Of a stretch of DNA of 64,000 bases, positions 28,257 to 37,600 are shown one piece after another. The stretch's first letter is position 1, and the number at the start of each line of letters is the position of its first letter. Under the pieces are notes generated by a model. The model saw only the letters and a list, made by a program, of their open reading frames with translations, had not been told where the DNA came from and made no database searches. Source of the stretch: Alcaligenes ammonioxydans (GTDB lineage: Bacteria > Pseudomonadota > Gammaproteobacteria > Burkholderiales > Burkholderiaceae_B); the NCBI RefSeq assembly GCF_019343455.1, contig NZ_CP049362.1, positions 1,178,001 through 1,242,000 on the forward strand, given 5' to 3'. A program made the translations under genes and the position numbers.

Positions 28257-29059
28257 CCAAACCCAATCCCTGGTTGCGTGCCCTGGTCCTGACATTGGGC
28301 TTTGGCTTTCTCTACATTCCGATTCTGTTCCTGATCGTCTTTTCATTTAATGATTCGGCCATCATGACCTCCTGGTCGGGTTTTTCTTTTCGCTGGTACG
28401 AGTCCCTGTTTCAGGACAGGGCTTTGCTCAGTGCTGCCAAGCTGTCTTTTCTGATTGCGGTACTGACAGCGAGCATGGCCACGATTCTGGGTACCTGGGC
28501 TGCCTATGTGCTCGCGCGCATGGGGCGTTTTAAGGGCTTTGCCCTGTACATTGGCCTTGTCAGTGCTCCGCTGGTCATTCCGGAGGTGGTGCTGGGCATA
28601 TCCCTGCTGCTGATGTTTGTGGAGCTGAATGCTTTGTTTGGCTGGCCGGAGCAAAACGGTATCTTCACCATCTGGATCGGGCACGTGGTGCTGTGTACCG
28701 CGTATGCCACGGTGATTTTGCAGTCGCGTATGCGTGAGCTGGATCGCTCGCAGGAAGAGGCGGCGCTGGACTTGGGCGCCACGCCCTTGAAAGCATTTTT
28801 CCAGGTTGTTCTGCCCTCGATTGTGCCGGCCTTGATGGCCGCCTGGTTGCTGGCCTTTACCCTGTCGCTCGACGATGTGGTGATTGCCTCTTTCCTGTCT
28901 GGCCCGGGCTTTACTACCTTGCCTGTGGAGGTGTTTTCGCGCGTACGTCTGGGCCTCAAGCCCGAGATTAACGCCCTGGCAACGTTGCTGATTTTGGTCA
29001 TTGGTATTTTTGTCGTGTTCGCCAATCGCCTGCAGGCACGCCGCGAGCGCCGCGCTTGA
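28253..29059 (+). CDS. potI: Polyamine ABC transporter, permease 2
   Basis: The 268-residue partner permease begins MTKPNPWLRALVLTLGFGFL. It has YIPILFLIVFSFNDS, multiple membrane helices, the EAA motif EAALDLGATPLKAFFQVVLP and FTLSLDDVVIASFLSGPG, all typical of PotI/PotC. The ATG at 28253 overlaps the potH stop. It is the last gene of the transporter unit; a small ArsC-like gene follows 18 nt later and may be co-transcribed. Confidence 0.93.
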   Translation: MTKPNPWLRALVLTLGFGFLYIPILFLIVFSFNDSAIMTSWSGFSFRWYESLFQDRALLSAAKLSFLIAVLTASMATILGTWAAYVLARMGRFKGFALYIGLVSAPLVIPEVVLGISLLLMFVELNALFGWPEQNGIFTIWIGHVVLCTAYATVILQSRMRELDRSQEEAALDLGATPLKAFFQVVLPSIVPALMAAWLLAFTLSLDDVVIASFLSGPGFTTLPVEVFSRVRLGLKPEINALATLLILVIGIFVVFANRLQARRERRA

Positions 29060-29077
29060 TTGATAAGGAGTTCTGCC

Positions 29078-29431
29078 ATGTTCACCATGTACGGTTTGAA
29101 AAATTGCAGTACCTGCCAAAAGGCCATCGCCTGGTTTGAGCAAAACGGCCTGTCGCTCAGTTTTGTGGATTACCGCGAGCATCCTTTGGAAGCGGCTCGT
29201 TTGCAGCAATGGGCGCACGAGCTGGGTGGCTGGCCCAAGCTGGTCAACCGGGCTTCCATGACCTGGCGCAATCTGCCTGCGCAACGCAAAGAGCCGCAGG
29301 ACGATGCCCAATGGCTGGCTTTGATTGCCGAGTTTCCCGCCTTGGTACGCCGCCCCTTGCTGATTACACCTGACGGTGAGGTCAGCGTGGGTTTCAATGA
29401 AGGCAAGTTTGCCGCTCGTTTTCTTAAATAA
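29078..29431 (+). CDS. ArsC/Spx-family reductase-like protein (YffB type)
   Basis: A 117-residue thioredoxin-fold protein related to arsenate reductase ArsC and E. coli YffB. It starts [20 protein letters not shown], with Cys10 and Cys13 forming a CSTC redox motif. The later [12 protein letters not shown] and [16 protein letters not shown] segments match the family. No ars genes are nearby, so an arsenate role is unlikely; glutathione-dependent reduction is a guess. The ATG at 29078 has AAGGAG upstream. Confidence 0.87.
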   Translation: MFTMYGLKNCSTCQKAIAWFEQNGLSLSFVDYREHPLEAARLQQWAHELGGWPKLVNRASMTWRNLPAQRKEPQDDAQWLALIAEFPALVRRPLLITPDGEVSVGFNEGKFAARFLK

Positions 29432-29436
29432 ACCAT

Positions 29437-29460
29437 GGGGGGCCAAGCCCCCCGATTTTT
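29437..29460 (+). terminator. Rho-independent terminator after the pot/ArsC-like genes
   Basis: GGGGGGC and GCCCCCC form a seven-base-pair stem with a CAA loop, followed by GATTTTT, immediately after the stop at 29431. Confidence 0.8.
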
Positions 29461-29469
29461 ATATCTGCC

Positions 29470-30153
29470 ATGTACACACAGTCCGAACTCAAACAACAGG
29501 TGGCGCAGGCCGCAGTTGAATACGTCCTTCCTTTCCTGACGCCTGATTCCATCTTGGGTGTGGGTACCGGTTCCACGGTCGATTTGTTTATTGATGCGTT
29601 GGCGATCCACAAGCATGCCTTCAAAGCCGCAGCGTCCAGCTCGGAGCGCTCGACGGCTCGTCTGCAAAGCCTGGGTATTGCGGTGCAAGACCTCAACACC
29701 ATCGAACGCATGGACTGGTATGTGGATGGTGCAGACGAAATCGATGCGGCGCTGAACATGACCAAGGGAGGCGGCGGCGCCTTGACCCGCGAAAAAATCG
29801 TGGCTTCAGTGTCGGACAAGTTCCTGTGCATCGTGGACGAGAGCAAGCTGGTGGAGCGCCTGGGCGCGTTTCCCTTGCCGGTGGAAGTCATCCCCATGGC
29901 TAAAAACGCTGTCGCCCGTCAGCTGCGTGCCCTGGGTGGCACTCCTGTCGAGCGTGCGGGCTTTGTCACCGATAACGGTGGCCTGATTCTGGACGTGTCC
30001 GGTCTGTCCATTGAGGACCCGGCAGCCTTGGAGGCACGCATCAATAATATGCCTGGGGTGGTGTGTTGCGGCCTGTTCGCGATTGCGCCTGCCAGCGTGG
30101 CCTTGATTGCCGGTCAGCAAGGGGTGCGTACGCTCTTGGCTGACGGTTTCTGA
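29470..30153 (+). CDS. rpiA: Ribose-5-phosphate isomerase A
   Basis: RpiA interconverts ribose 5-phosphate and ribulose 5-phosphate in the pentose phosphate pathway. The 227-residue protein has [15 protein letters not shown] near residue 30, the [14 protein letters not shown] segment, the active-site [18 protein letters not shown] and the [12 protein letters not shown] segment. It begins 9 nt after the preceding terminator. No catalytic residue is missing. Confidence 0.96.
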   Translation: MYTQSELKQQVAQAAVEYVLPFLTPDSILGVGTGSTVDLFIDALAIHKHAFKAAASSSERSTARLQSLGIAVQDLNTIERMDWYVDGADEIDAALNMTKGGGGALTREKIVASVSDKFLCIVDESKLVERLGAFPLPVEVIPMAKNAVARQLRALGGTPVERAGFVTDNGGLILDVSGLSIEDPAALEARINNMPGVVCCGLFAIAPASVALIAGQQGVRTLLADGF

Positions 30154-30165
30154 ATTTTAATGTCT

Positions 30166-30202
30166 CTGTCATAATCGGTGCTTAATCTATGAATGGATTA
30201 AG
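30166..30202. promoter_or_regulatory. Possible operator region upstream of phoU
   Basis: CTTAATC (30181-30187) and GATTAAG (30196-30202) form an inverted repeat with an eight-base spacer. A single CTGTCAT (30166-30172), the half-site of a Pho box, precedes it, but the second half-site is absent. Regulation by PhoB is not supported by this alone. Confidence 0.25.
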
Positions 30203-30240
30203 CGCTGGCGCGAGCCATTTTGCTGTTACAGAAGGCCACT

Positions 30241-30975
30241 ATGAACGAACATACCAATAAGCAGTTTCACTCCGATCTGGAGGCTACCCGTTCACTGTTT
30301 TTGCAGATGGGCGGCATCGTTGAATCGATGGTCCGGAGTGCGACCGAAGCCTTGCAGACAGGGGATATGTCGCTGGTCGATCAGGTTCGCGAGCGTGAGA
30401 AAGAAATCAATCGCCTCGAGGTGGAGATTGACGAGCGCATCACCAACCTGATTGCCCGCAATCAGCCAACTGCCATTGACCTGCGCATGTTGCTGTCCAT
30501 CTCCAAGATGCTGACCGATATGGAACGCTGCGGGGACGAAGCCGAGCGCATCGCCAAGATGGCGCGCCGTCTGCACGAAGGCACGGCAGGCTACGAGCCC
30601 GTTGTGGAGCTGCGCCACATGAGCGCCTCGGTCGCTGGCATGATCAACGATGTCCTCGATGCCTTTGCGCGTCAGGATGCGGTGCATGCGGCACAGATTG
30701 TGCGCAGTGACAAGGAAGTGGATCGTGAGTGGAAAGGTTCGTTGCGCCACATCATTACCTACATGATCGAGGACCCGCGCACGATCTCGCACTCCATCGA
30801 CCTGATCTTTATTGCCCGTGCGCTGGAGCGCATTGGCGATCACGCCAAGAACATGGCGGAACGGGTGATCTACATGGTTCGCGGCGATGATGTGCGTCAC
30901 ACGGGTGTGAAAAACACCGAACGTACAGCGCGTGGTGAGCCGTTGCCAGAGCCGGAATCTGAAGACAAAGTCTGA
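30241..30975 (+). CDS. phoU: Phosphate-specific transport accessory protein PhoU
   Basis: PhoU links the Pst phosphate transporter to PhoR and represses the Pho response when phosphate is plentiful. The 244-residue protein starts MNEHTNKQFHSDLEATRSLF. It contains two PhoU three-helix domains, each with the metal-binding pattern: MERCGDEAERIAKM in the first and ALERIGDHAKNMAERVIYM in the second. It is alone here; no pst or phoBR genes are in the window, although phoU often ends a pst operon. A strong hairpin follows at 31003. Confidence 0.95.
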   Translation: MNEHTNKQFHSDLEATRSLFLQMGGIVESMVRSATEALQTGDMSLVDQVREREKEINRLEVEIDERITNLIARNQPTAIDLRMLLSISKMLTDMERCGDEAERIAKMARRLHEGTAGYEPVVELRHMSASVAGMINDVLDAFARQDAVHAAQIVRSDKEVDREWKGSLRHIITYMIEDPRTISHSIDLIFIARALERIGDHAKNMAERVIYMVRGDDVRHTGVKNTERTARGEPLPEPESEDKV

Positions 30976-31002
30976 TTCTGATTTGGTGGGCCTGTGTGTT
31001 TC

Positions 31003-31030
31003 AAGCCTTGCATGCATCCATGCAAGGCTT
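31003..31030. terminator. Bidirectional hairpin between phoU and the EAL gene
   Basis: AAGCCTTGCATG and CATGCAAGGCTT form a perfect twelve-base-pair stem with a four-base loop, placed between convergent genes. The following T tract is weak on the plus strand (GATTGCTTTC). Confidence 0.6.
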
Positions 31031-31082
31031 GATTGCTTTCAGCACGTAGGGCGGCATCTGACTGCCGTGCCAGGACGGTAGG

Positions 31083-32369
31083 TTAAAAGCCCAGGCGATG
31101 GCCCAATGGTGCGCAGCCTGGGTAGAACCGGGTTCGAACGAGTACCGCGTCTTGCACGGTAATGAATGAGGGGTGCTCCCACCAGGTAGGGGTCAGGGTA
31201 GGACGTGCCAGCAGGTAGCCTTGTGCCCCCTGTGCACCGGAATGGCGCACAAGGTCCAGATCCGCCTCATTCTCCACGCCCTCAATGATGACATAGGCGC
31301 TGTAGTCGGCGCAGACATTGACCAAATTGCGCAGCAAGTGCGTGGGTTGGCCGGGGCGTCGTGCTCGAAGCAAAATCGAGCGATCAATTTTCACAATATC
31401 CGCGTGGGTCTGTACCAGAAAGGCCAGGGTGCTGTTGCCTGAGCCGGTATCGTCCAGAGCAATGCGCGCCCCCAGGTTTTGCAGTTGGGCGATAAGACGC
31501 AAGGCTGTGGGTTTGTGGGCAATGGAGCCTGTCTCTGTTATCTCCAGAATAAGGCGTTGAGCGACATCCGGCCGGCTGTCCAGGTAGCTGAAGAAATCCT
31601 GCCACCATAAATCATCCTGCAAAGAGCCGGCAGACAGGTTGGCCCCCAGACACAGGGCAGGGTTGGCATTGAGTAGCCCCACCACACTTCCGAGCACGCT
31701 GCGATCCAGGCGTGAAATCAGCCCCAGCCGCTCCATGGCAGCTATTGCGTCGGGTAAGGAATAGTCCGCGCCGCGCGAGTGACGAATCAGGGCTTCCTCA
31801 TAGAAGGCGGCACCCTGATGTTTTGCGTCCAGGTGATAAATGGGTTGAAAGGCCAACGCTAACAAGCCGTCTTGCAGGTCGTCCAGCATCCGGACCGCCA
31901 GGTTCATATCGTTCCGATAGGTCCTGGCCCAGACCTTGTGCCAGACAGCCAGTGTGGCGGGGTGATGGTGAGAGCTGGGGTTAGGAACCGGTGGATGGAG
32001 CAGGTCCGTATCGTACTGGCGACTGTCGTAGTGATAGGCCACTTGAGTATGCAGATAAATGCGCTTGTCGCCCTGGCTGATGGGGTCGCACTCCAGAGCA
32101 GCGCCCAGCAACTGGGCCAGGGCATTGGGGTGGGCACGTTGAAAGCGCGCCTGACTGCTCAGGCGGTGCAAGGTGATCAGAACATAGTCTCCCTGGATAA
32201 GCACCTCTCCAGCGTTCAGACCGCAGTCCAGTAGTCGCTGCTGCACCGTATCCAGCACAAAGCGATGAAACTCAGAACCATACAAGGCCTGCAGATAACT
32301 GAGATTGACCAGCCATAAACGCAAGTGGGTGGAGTAGGGGGCAATCTCGGGTAAGTCTAGGCGGCACAT
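31083..32369 (-). CDS. EAL-domain cyclic-di-GMP phosphodiesterase
   Basis: The protein probably hydrolyses cyclic di-GMP. Its 428 residues comprise an N-terminal region of about 150 residues with no clear signature (perhaps a degenerate GGDEF or sensor) and a C-terminal EAL domain. The expected catalytic residues are visible: Glu192 in EAL, Asn244 in ANLSA, Glu276 in LEITET, Asp306-Asp307, Lys327 in VKIDRS, Glu363 in EGVEN and Gln383 in GAQGY. The DDFG loop reads DDTG, so a conserved Phe is replaced. No membrane segment is seen. The ATG at 32369 has AGGAAAAGAAG upstream; the frame is open further but lacks a better start. Confidence 0.88.
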   Translation of the reverse strand: MCRLDLPEIAPYSTHLRLWLVNLSYLQALYGSEFHRFVLDTVQQRLLDCGLNAGEVLIQGDYVLITLHRLSSQARFQRAHPNALAQLLGAALECDPISQGDKRIYLHTQVAYHYDSRQYDTDLLHPPVPNPSSHHHPATLAVWHKVWARTYRNDMNLAVRMLDDLQDGLLALAFQPIYHLDAKHQGAAFYEEALIRHSRGADYSLPDAIAAMERLGLISRLDRSVLGSVVGLLNANPALCLGANLSAGSLQDDLWWQDFFSYLDSRPDVAQRLILEITETGSIAHKPTALRLIAQLQNLGARIALDDTGSGNSTLAFLVQTHADIVKIDRSILLRARRPGQPTHLLRNLVNVCADYSAYVIIEGVENEADLDLVRHSGAQGAQGYLLARPTLTPTWWEHPSFITVQDAVLVRTRFYPGCAPLGHRLGF

Positions 32370-32809
32370 GAACTTCTTTTCCTGTGGGTAAAGCAGTAAG
32401 CGGCTGTGCGGTTCAGTGGCTCGGCGTTTGGCGCGTGCTTGACTGCGCAGACATGAACACGTGAGGGGCCTGTTTGGCTTGAGGGTCGGCAAACCGGTTA
32501 TGGCTTGGCGTAGAAGTGGACCAAGGTAGGGGGCGGCTCTGGACAGGGTGTTCCTTAGCCCGTTATTCCTGTGTTTGTACTGCGTCCGCTACCTGGCTTG
32601 GACTCCCTGAGCGTGTATCAAGGCCAGCCGTGATTTTGTGCCTTGGGGCTCTGAGTAGCTTTTAAAAATGCTTTTTTATTTTGATTTTTGACCAGTCTGA
32701 AACGTAATTGTGGCGGAGGGTTTCATTTATTTACGTTCCTCTCGGGGGGGAAGTGCTGGGCGGAGGCGTGCGCAAAGAGGGAGGGCGGTGAGTGGAGAGC
32801 AATAAATAA
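32370..32809. other. Intergenic region between the EAL gene and yggX
   Basis: No gene is supported in this stretch. It holds the EAL gene's upstream region and an AT-rich segment around 32656-32695 with two T runs. The frames in it do not resemble known proteins. Confidence 0.5.
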
Positions 32810-32840
32810 CCCCCGGAGCACGATGAACATGCTCCGGGGG
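32810..32840 (-). terminator. Rho-independent terminator of yggX
   Basis: CCCCCGGAGCA and TGCTCCGGGGG form an eleven-base-pair stem with a nine-base loop. On the minus strand it is followed by TTATTTATT. It lies 24 nt beyond the yggX stop. Confidence 0.8.
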
Positions 32841-32864
32841 CGGGTGTGTGGCCTGCTGGTACGT

Positions 32865-33137
32865 TTAGGCCTGGGGGGCGGTAAAGCCGTCGGCTTCCAC
32901 GTCCTTGTCTTCAAACAGATATTGTTCCATCTGCTCTTTCAGGTAGCTGCGGGCACGGGCGTCAGCCAGATTCAGGCGGTTTTCATTGACCAGCCGGGTT
33001 TGCACTTCCATCCAGTTGGCCCAGGCCTGTTTGGAGATCGAGCGCCAGATTTTGGTGCCCAACTCGCCCGGATAAGGGGGGAACTCCAGGCCCTCGGCTT
33101 CCTGCTTGAGCTTCACACAGTGAATCATGCGTGCCAT
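32865..33137 (-). CDS. yggX: Fe(2+)-trafficking / oxidative damage protection protein YggX
   Basis: YggX is a small protein that protects iron-sulfur enzymes from oxidative damage. The 90-residue product [17 protein letters not shown], followed by [20 protein letters not shown] and [12 protein letters not shown], matches the family and length. It lies 93 nt after argA on the minus strand. A terminator follows. Co-transcription with argA is possible. Confidence 0.95.
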   Translation of the reverse strand: MARMIHCVKLKQEAEGLEFPPYPGELGTKIWRSISKQAWANWMEVQTRLVNENRLNLADARARSYLKEQMEQYLFEDKDVEADGFTAPQA

Positions 33138-33230
33138 ACGTATTCCTTTTTAATCAAATGCTTGAATGCGCGTATTGTACTGAGGGCATGGAGGCCGTCA
33201 AACCGGCCTGGAGTCGCTCAGCACGCCAGC

Positions 33231-34586
33231 TTATAGCTTCTTGATGAAAACCATGCTGTTGCGCGAACGGTTGTAATGCGATTGCTTGCCTTTGGGCAGA
33301 TCCGACACACCGCCTTGGACAAACCCCCGTTTGATAAACCAGTGAGAGGTGCGGGTAGTGAGCACAAACAGGCGCTTGAAGCCCGCTGCACGAGCCTTGG
33401 CCTCGGTGTGACGCAAGAGGATTTCGCCTTCGCCCGAGCCCTGCCATTCCGGGTGGACGATCAGGCAGGCCATCTCGGCCATGCGTTCTTCTTCGTAGGG
33501 AATCAGGGCGACACAGCCATAGATAATGCCGTCATGCTCCAGAACGGTGAAGCGTTCCACTTCACGCTCAATGACCGAACGGCCCCGAGGCACCAGGGTG
33601 CCGTCAATTTCCAGGGGTTCGATCAACTGCACAATCGCGCCCACATCGTCCAGATTGGCCGGGCGCAAATCGTCCAGCGTGTCTTCCACCACCATGGTTC
33701 CCACCCCGTCGTGGGTGAAGATCTCCAGCAAGATGCTGCCGTCTTGCTTGTAGGGCACCAGATGCGCACGGGCAATGCCGCGTTTGACGGCCTGGGAGGC
33801 ATAGCGCAGGAACGTGGAGCAGTCCTGGTCAAGTTTGCCTGACGCCAGCAGGGCATCGGCATCGGCGCGGGCCAGTTCCGAATCAATATCCAGATTGTTG
33901 GAATGACCGATATGCTCGGGTGTCAGGAAAATCAGTTTTTCCGCACGCAGCGCAATAGCTGTGCTGGTAGCCAGATCTTCCATGTCCAGGGTGAAGGCCT
34001 CGCCGGTTGGGGAAAAACCCAGTGGGGAGAGTAGAATAAGCGCTCCTTGATTCAGGATGACGCGCATGGCGTCCACATCAAGTTTGCGCACCGCACCCGA
34101 ATGCTTGAAATCCAGGCCGTCAATCACACCGACAGGACGTGCGGTTACAAAGTTGCCCGAAATAATGCGGATCTGGGCATGGGACATGGGGGTGTTGGGC
34201 AAACCCTGGCTGAAAGCAGCTTCAATATCCAGGCGAATTTCACCCGCAGCTTCTTTGGCACACTCCAGAGCGACGGCGCTGGTCGGTTCCGTTCCTCGTC
34301 CAAACTGGGTGGTTTCGCCTTTCAGGCGTAGCTGTTCATTGACCTGGGGGCGTGAGCCGTGCACCAGTACCAGCTTGATGCCCAGGGCCGACAGCAGCGA
34401 CAAGTCCGGAATCAGGGTGTAGAGCAGTCCATCATTGATGAGCTCGCCCCCAAAGGCCACCACGAACGTCTTGCCACGAAAGTCGTGCACATAAGGCGCC
34501 ACCTCTCTGAACCAGCGCACAAATTGTGCTTGGGATTCATCAGGTGTGTCGATGGCGTTGTACGAGTCGGGGATGTCTGTGTTCAT
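33231..34586 (-). CDS. argA: Amino-acid N-acetyltransferase (N-acetylglutamate synthase)
   Basis: ArgA acetylates glutamate, the first step of arginine synthesis. The 451-residue protein joins an N-terminal amino-acid-kinase-like domain (FVVAFGGELI, LVLVHGSRPQVNEQL) to a C-terminal GNAT domain beginning near residue 305. The acetyl-CoA loop is HPEWQGSGEGEILLRH, with VLTTRTSHWFIKRGF near the end. This is the classical ArgA architecture, normally feedback-inhibited by arginine. It is divergent from hrpA (72 nt between starts). Confidence 0.95.
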   Translation of the reverse strand: MNTDIPDSYNAIDTPDESQAQFVRWFREVAPYVHDFRGKTFVVAFGGELINDGLLYTLIPDLSLLSALGIKLVLVHGSRPQVNEQLRLKGETTQFGRGTEPTSAVALECAKEAAGEIRLDIEAAFSQGLPNTPMSHAQIRIISGNFVTARPVGVIDGLDFKHSGAVRKLDVDAMRVILNQGALILLSPLGFSPTGEAFTLDMEDLATSTAIALRAEKLIFLTPEHIGHSNNLDIDSELARADADALLASGKLDQDCSTFLRYASQAVKRGIARAHLVPYKQDGSILLEIFTHDGVGTMVVEDTLDDLRPANLDDVGAIVQLIEPLEIDGTLVPRGRSVIEREVERFTVLEHDGIIYGCVALIPYEEERMAEMACLIVHPEWQGSGEGEILLRHTEAKARAAGFKRLFVLTTRTSHWFIKRGFVQGGVSDLPKGKQSHYNRSRNSMVFIKKL

Positions 34587-34658
34587 TGCGGGGGATCTTT
34601 GCGTCCAAATGGTTTCAAGCCAAAATTATAATGATGTCTGTACCAGAAACTACCTTTC

Positions 34659-37600
34659 ATGCACGAGTCCGACGAATTGACTGAAAACCCACACTCTTTA
34701 CCAACAATTTCTTATCCTGATGACCTGCCCGTCAGCGCCCGTCGGGCCGAAATTGCCCAGGCAATCAAAGACCATCAGGTGGTCATTGTGTGTGGTGAAA
34801 CCGGCTCGGGTAAAACCACCCAGTTACCCAAAATCTGCCTGGAGCTGGGCCGCGGCCTGCAAGGCAAGATGATTGGCCACACCCAGCCGCGTCGTCTGGC
34901 CGCCACCTCGGTGGCCAAGCGTATTGCCCAGGAGCTGCAATCCGAGATTGGTGACTGGGTAGGGTATCAGATCCGCTTTAACGACAAGACTGGACCGCGT
35001 TCTGCCATCAAATTGATGACAGATGGGATCTTGCTGGCTGAGTCCCAGCGCGATCCCTTGTTAAGCCGTTACGACACCATCATTATTGACGAGGCCCATG
35101 AACGCAGTCTGAACATCGACTTTCTGCTGGGTTTTTTAAAGCAGTTGCTGCCACGGCGTCCGGATCTGAAACTGATCATTACCTCGGCCACGATTGATGC
35201 CGAGCGCTTTGCACAGCATTTTGGTCAACAGGGCAAGAATGCGCCTGTGATCGAAGTATCAGGCCGCCTGTATCCCGTCGATATTGTGTATCGCCCGATT
35301 CTGGACCCGTCTTTAGTCGATGCCGAGGAACGTCGTTCTGCCTCCGAGGAAGAACGGGATCTGATGCAAGGCATCGTGGATGCGGTGCAGGAATGCGCCC
35401 GACACGGTACTGGCGATATTCTGGTGTTCCTGCCCGGCGAGCGCGAAATCCGTGAAGCCACCGAGGCGCTGGAAAAAGACAAACCCAGCAACACCGTGAT
35501 CCTGCCCCTGTTTGCGCGTCTGTCTCAGGCCGATCAGGAGCGTATTTTCCGCCCCAAAGGCAATGCCCGCCGGGTGGTGCTGGCGACCAACGTGGCAGAA
35601 ACCTCGCTGACTGTGCCCGGCATTCGCTTTGTGGTCGATAGTGGTCTGGCTCGCATCAAGCGCTACTCCTGGCGCAACAAGGTCGAGCAATTGCGTATCG
35701 AGGCGATCAGTCAGGCCTCGGCCAGTCAGCGGGCGGGGCGTTGCGGCCGTATTGGCCCCGGTATCTGTATTCGCCTCTACGACGAGCAGGATTTCAACAG
35801 TCGTCCTCCTTTTACCGATCCCGAGATTTTGCGTTCCTCGCTGGCGTCGGTAATTTTGCGCATGAAGGCCCTGCATCTGGACGATGTGGAAACCTTCCCC
35901 TTTGTAGAGCCGCCCACTGGCCGCGCGATTGCCGATGGGTATCAAATTCTGCAAGAGTTGGGCGCACTGGACGAGCAACAGCGCCTGACCAAGGTAGGCC
36001 GGTCGCTGGCCAAACTGCCCGTGGATCCGCGTGTGGCCCGCATGATTCTGGCCGGACACGAGCATCATTGTTTGACGGAAATGCTGATTGTGGCTTCGGC
36101 CATGTCCGTTCAAGATCCGCGTGATCGTCCTGTTCATGAGCGTGAAGCAGCCAACCAGGCTCACGCCCGTTTCAATGACGACAAGTCCGAGTTTCTGTCC
36201 TATGTGAAGCTGTGGAACTGGCTGGAAGAACTGTCGCAGGAACAAAGCTCGCAGCGCAAGTTTGCCAATAGCGTCAAACAGGCCTTGCTGTCGCCGCTGC
36301 GCATTCGAGAGTGGCGGGATGTCCACACCCAATTGCGCAGTCTGGTGCAGGAACAGCGCTGGGTCGCCAATCCCTCGCCGGCGACCTATGAGCAGGTGCA
36401 TCTGGCCTTGTTGACCGGCTTGATCGGCAATATTGGCTACAAGAGCGAAGAAACCGGCGTCTATCAAGGCACGCGTGAATTGCGCTTTGTGATTCACCCC
36501 GGTTCCAAGCTGGTCAAAAAAGCGGGCCGCTGGATTCTGGCGGGCGAGCTGATGGAGACCACACGGCTGTTTGCTCGCTGTGTGGCCCGGATCGAGCCGC
36601 AATGGATTGAAAAAGTCGGTGCCCATTTGCTGCGCAAAACTTGGAGTGATCCGCGCTGGGAGAAGAAAGCCGGCCAGGTGGTTGCGAACGAGCGGGCGAC
36701 CTTATATGGCTTATTGATTTACAGTGGCCGTCGCATTCACTTTGGCCGGATTGATCCGGTGCAGGCCCGCGAACTGTTTTTGCGTCAGGCCCTGGTACCG
36801 GGCGAAATAGATTCCAACCTGCCTTTCCTGCGCCATAACCGTCAGCAGATTCAGGCAGTGGAACGCCTGGAGCATCAATCGCGCCGTCCTGATATTTTGG
36901 TGGACGAGGAACTGATCTACGCTTTTTACGACCAGCGTATTCCCAAGGACGTGTATCAGACAGCCACGCTGGAAAAGTGGTTCAAGGGCCTGACCAAAGA
37001 ACAGGCCAAGGGCCTGGAGCTAAACCGCGACGAGCTGATGCAGCATGACGCTGCCGGTATTACGACGGAAGTGTTTCCGCGTTCGGTCCAGTGGCAGGGC
37101 GTGAAAATGGCGCTCGACTACCACTTCGAGCCTGGTTCAGTGCGCGATGGAGTAACGCTCAGTGTGCCTTTGTTCGCCTTGAACCAGATCGATGCGGCCC
37201 GCTGCGAGTGGCTGGTGCCGGGCATGCTCAAGGAGAAGGTGTTGGCCTTGTTGAAGTCCTTGCCACAGCGTATCCGTCGTCACTGCGTGCCGCTGCCCGA
37301 ATATGCGGCTGCTTTTCACCAACGCTGGTTCGACAAGGCATCCGATCCGGGCATGAGTTTGCTGGATGCGATATCCCAGGATATGTGGGAGCAGGTCAAG
37401 CAGCGGCCACAACGCAGTGACTTCAAGCCCGAGACGCTCGCCACCCACCTGTTCATGAACTTTCGGGTGATCGACGAGCATGGACGCATGTTGTCGGGCG
37501 GTCGTAATCTGGATCAGCTCAAAGCTGAGCACGGACGTCAGGCCCAGGCCTCGTTCCAGCAACTGGCGGCCAGTGATGAGCAGGTGGCGCAGGTGTTGGA

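Noticed and set aside
30166..30172. CTGTCAT as a Pho box before phoU
   Set aside because: Only one heptamer is present; the required second copy 11 bp on has about two of seven matching bases.
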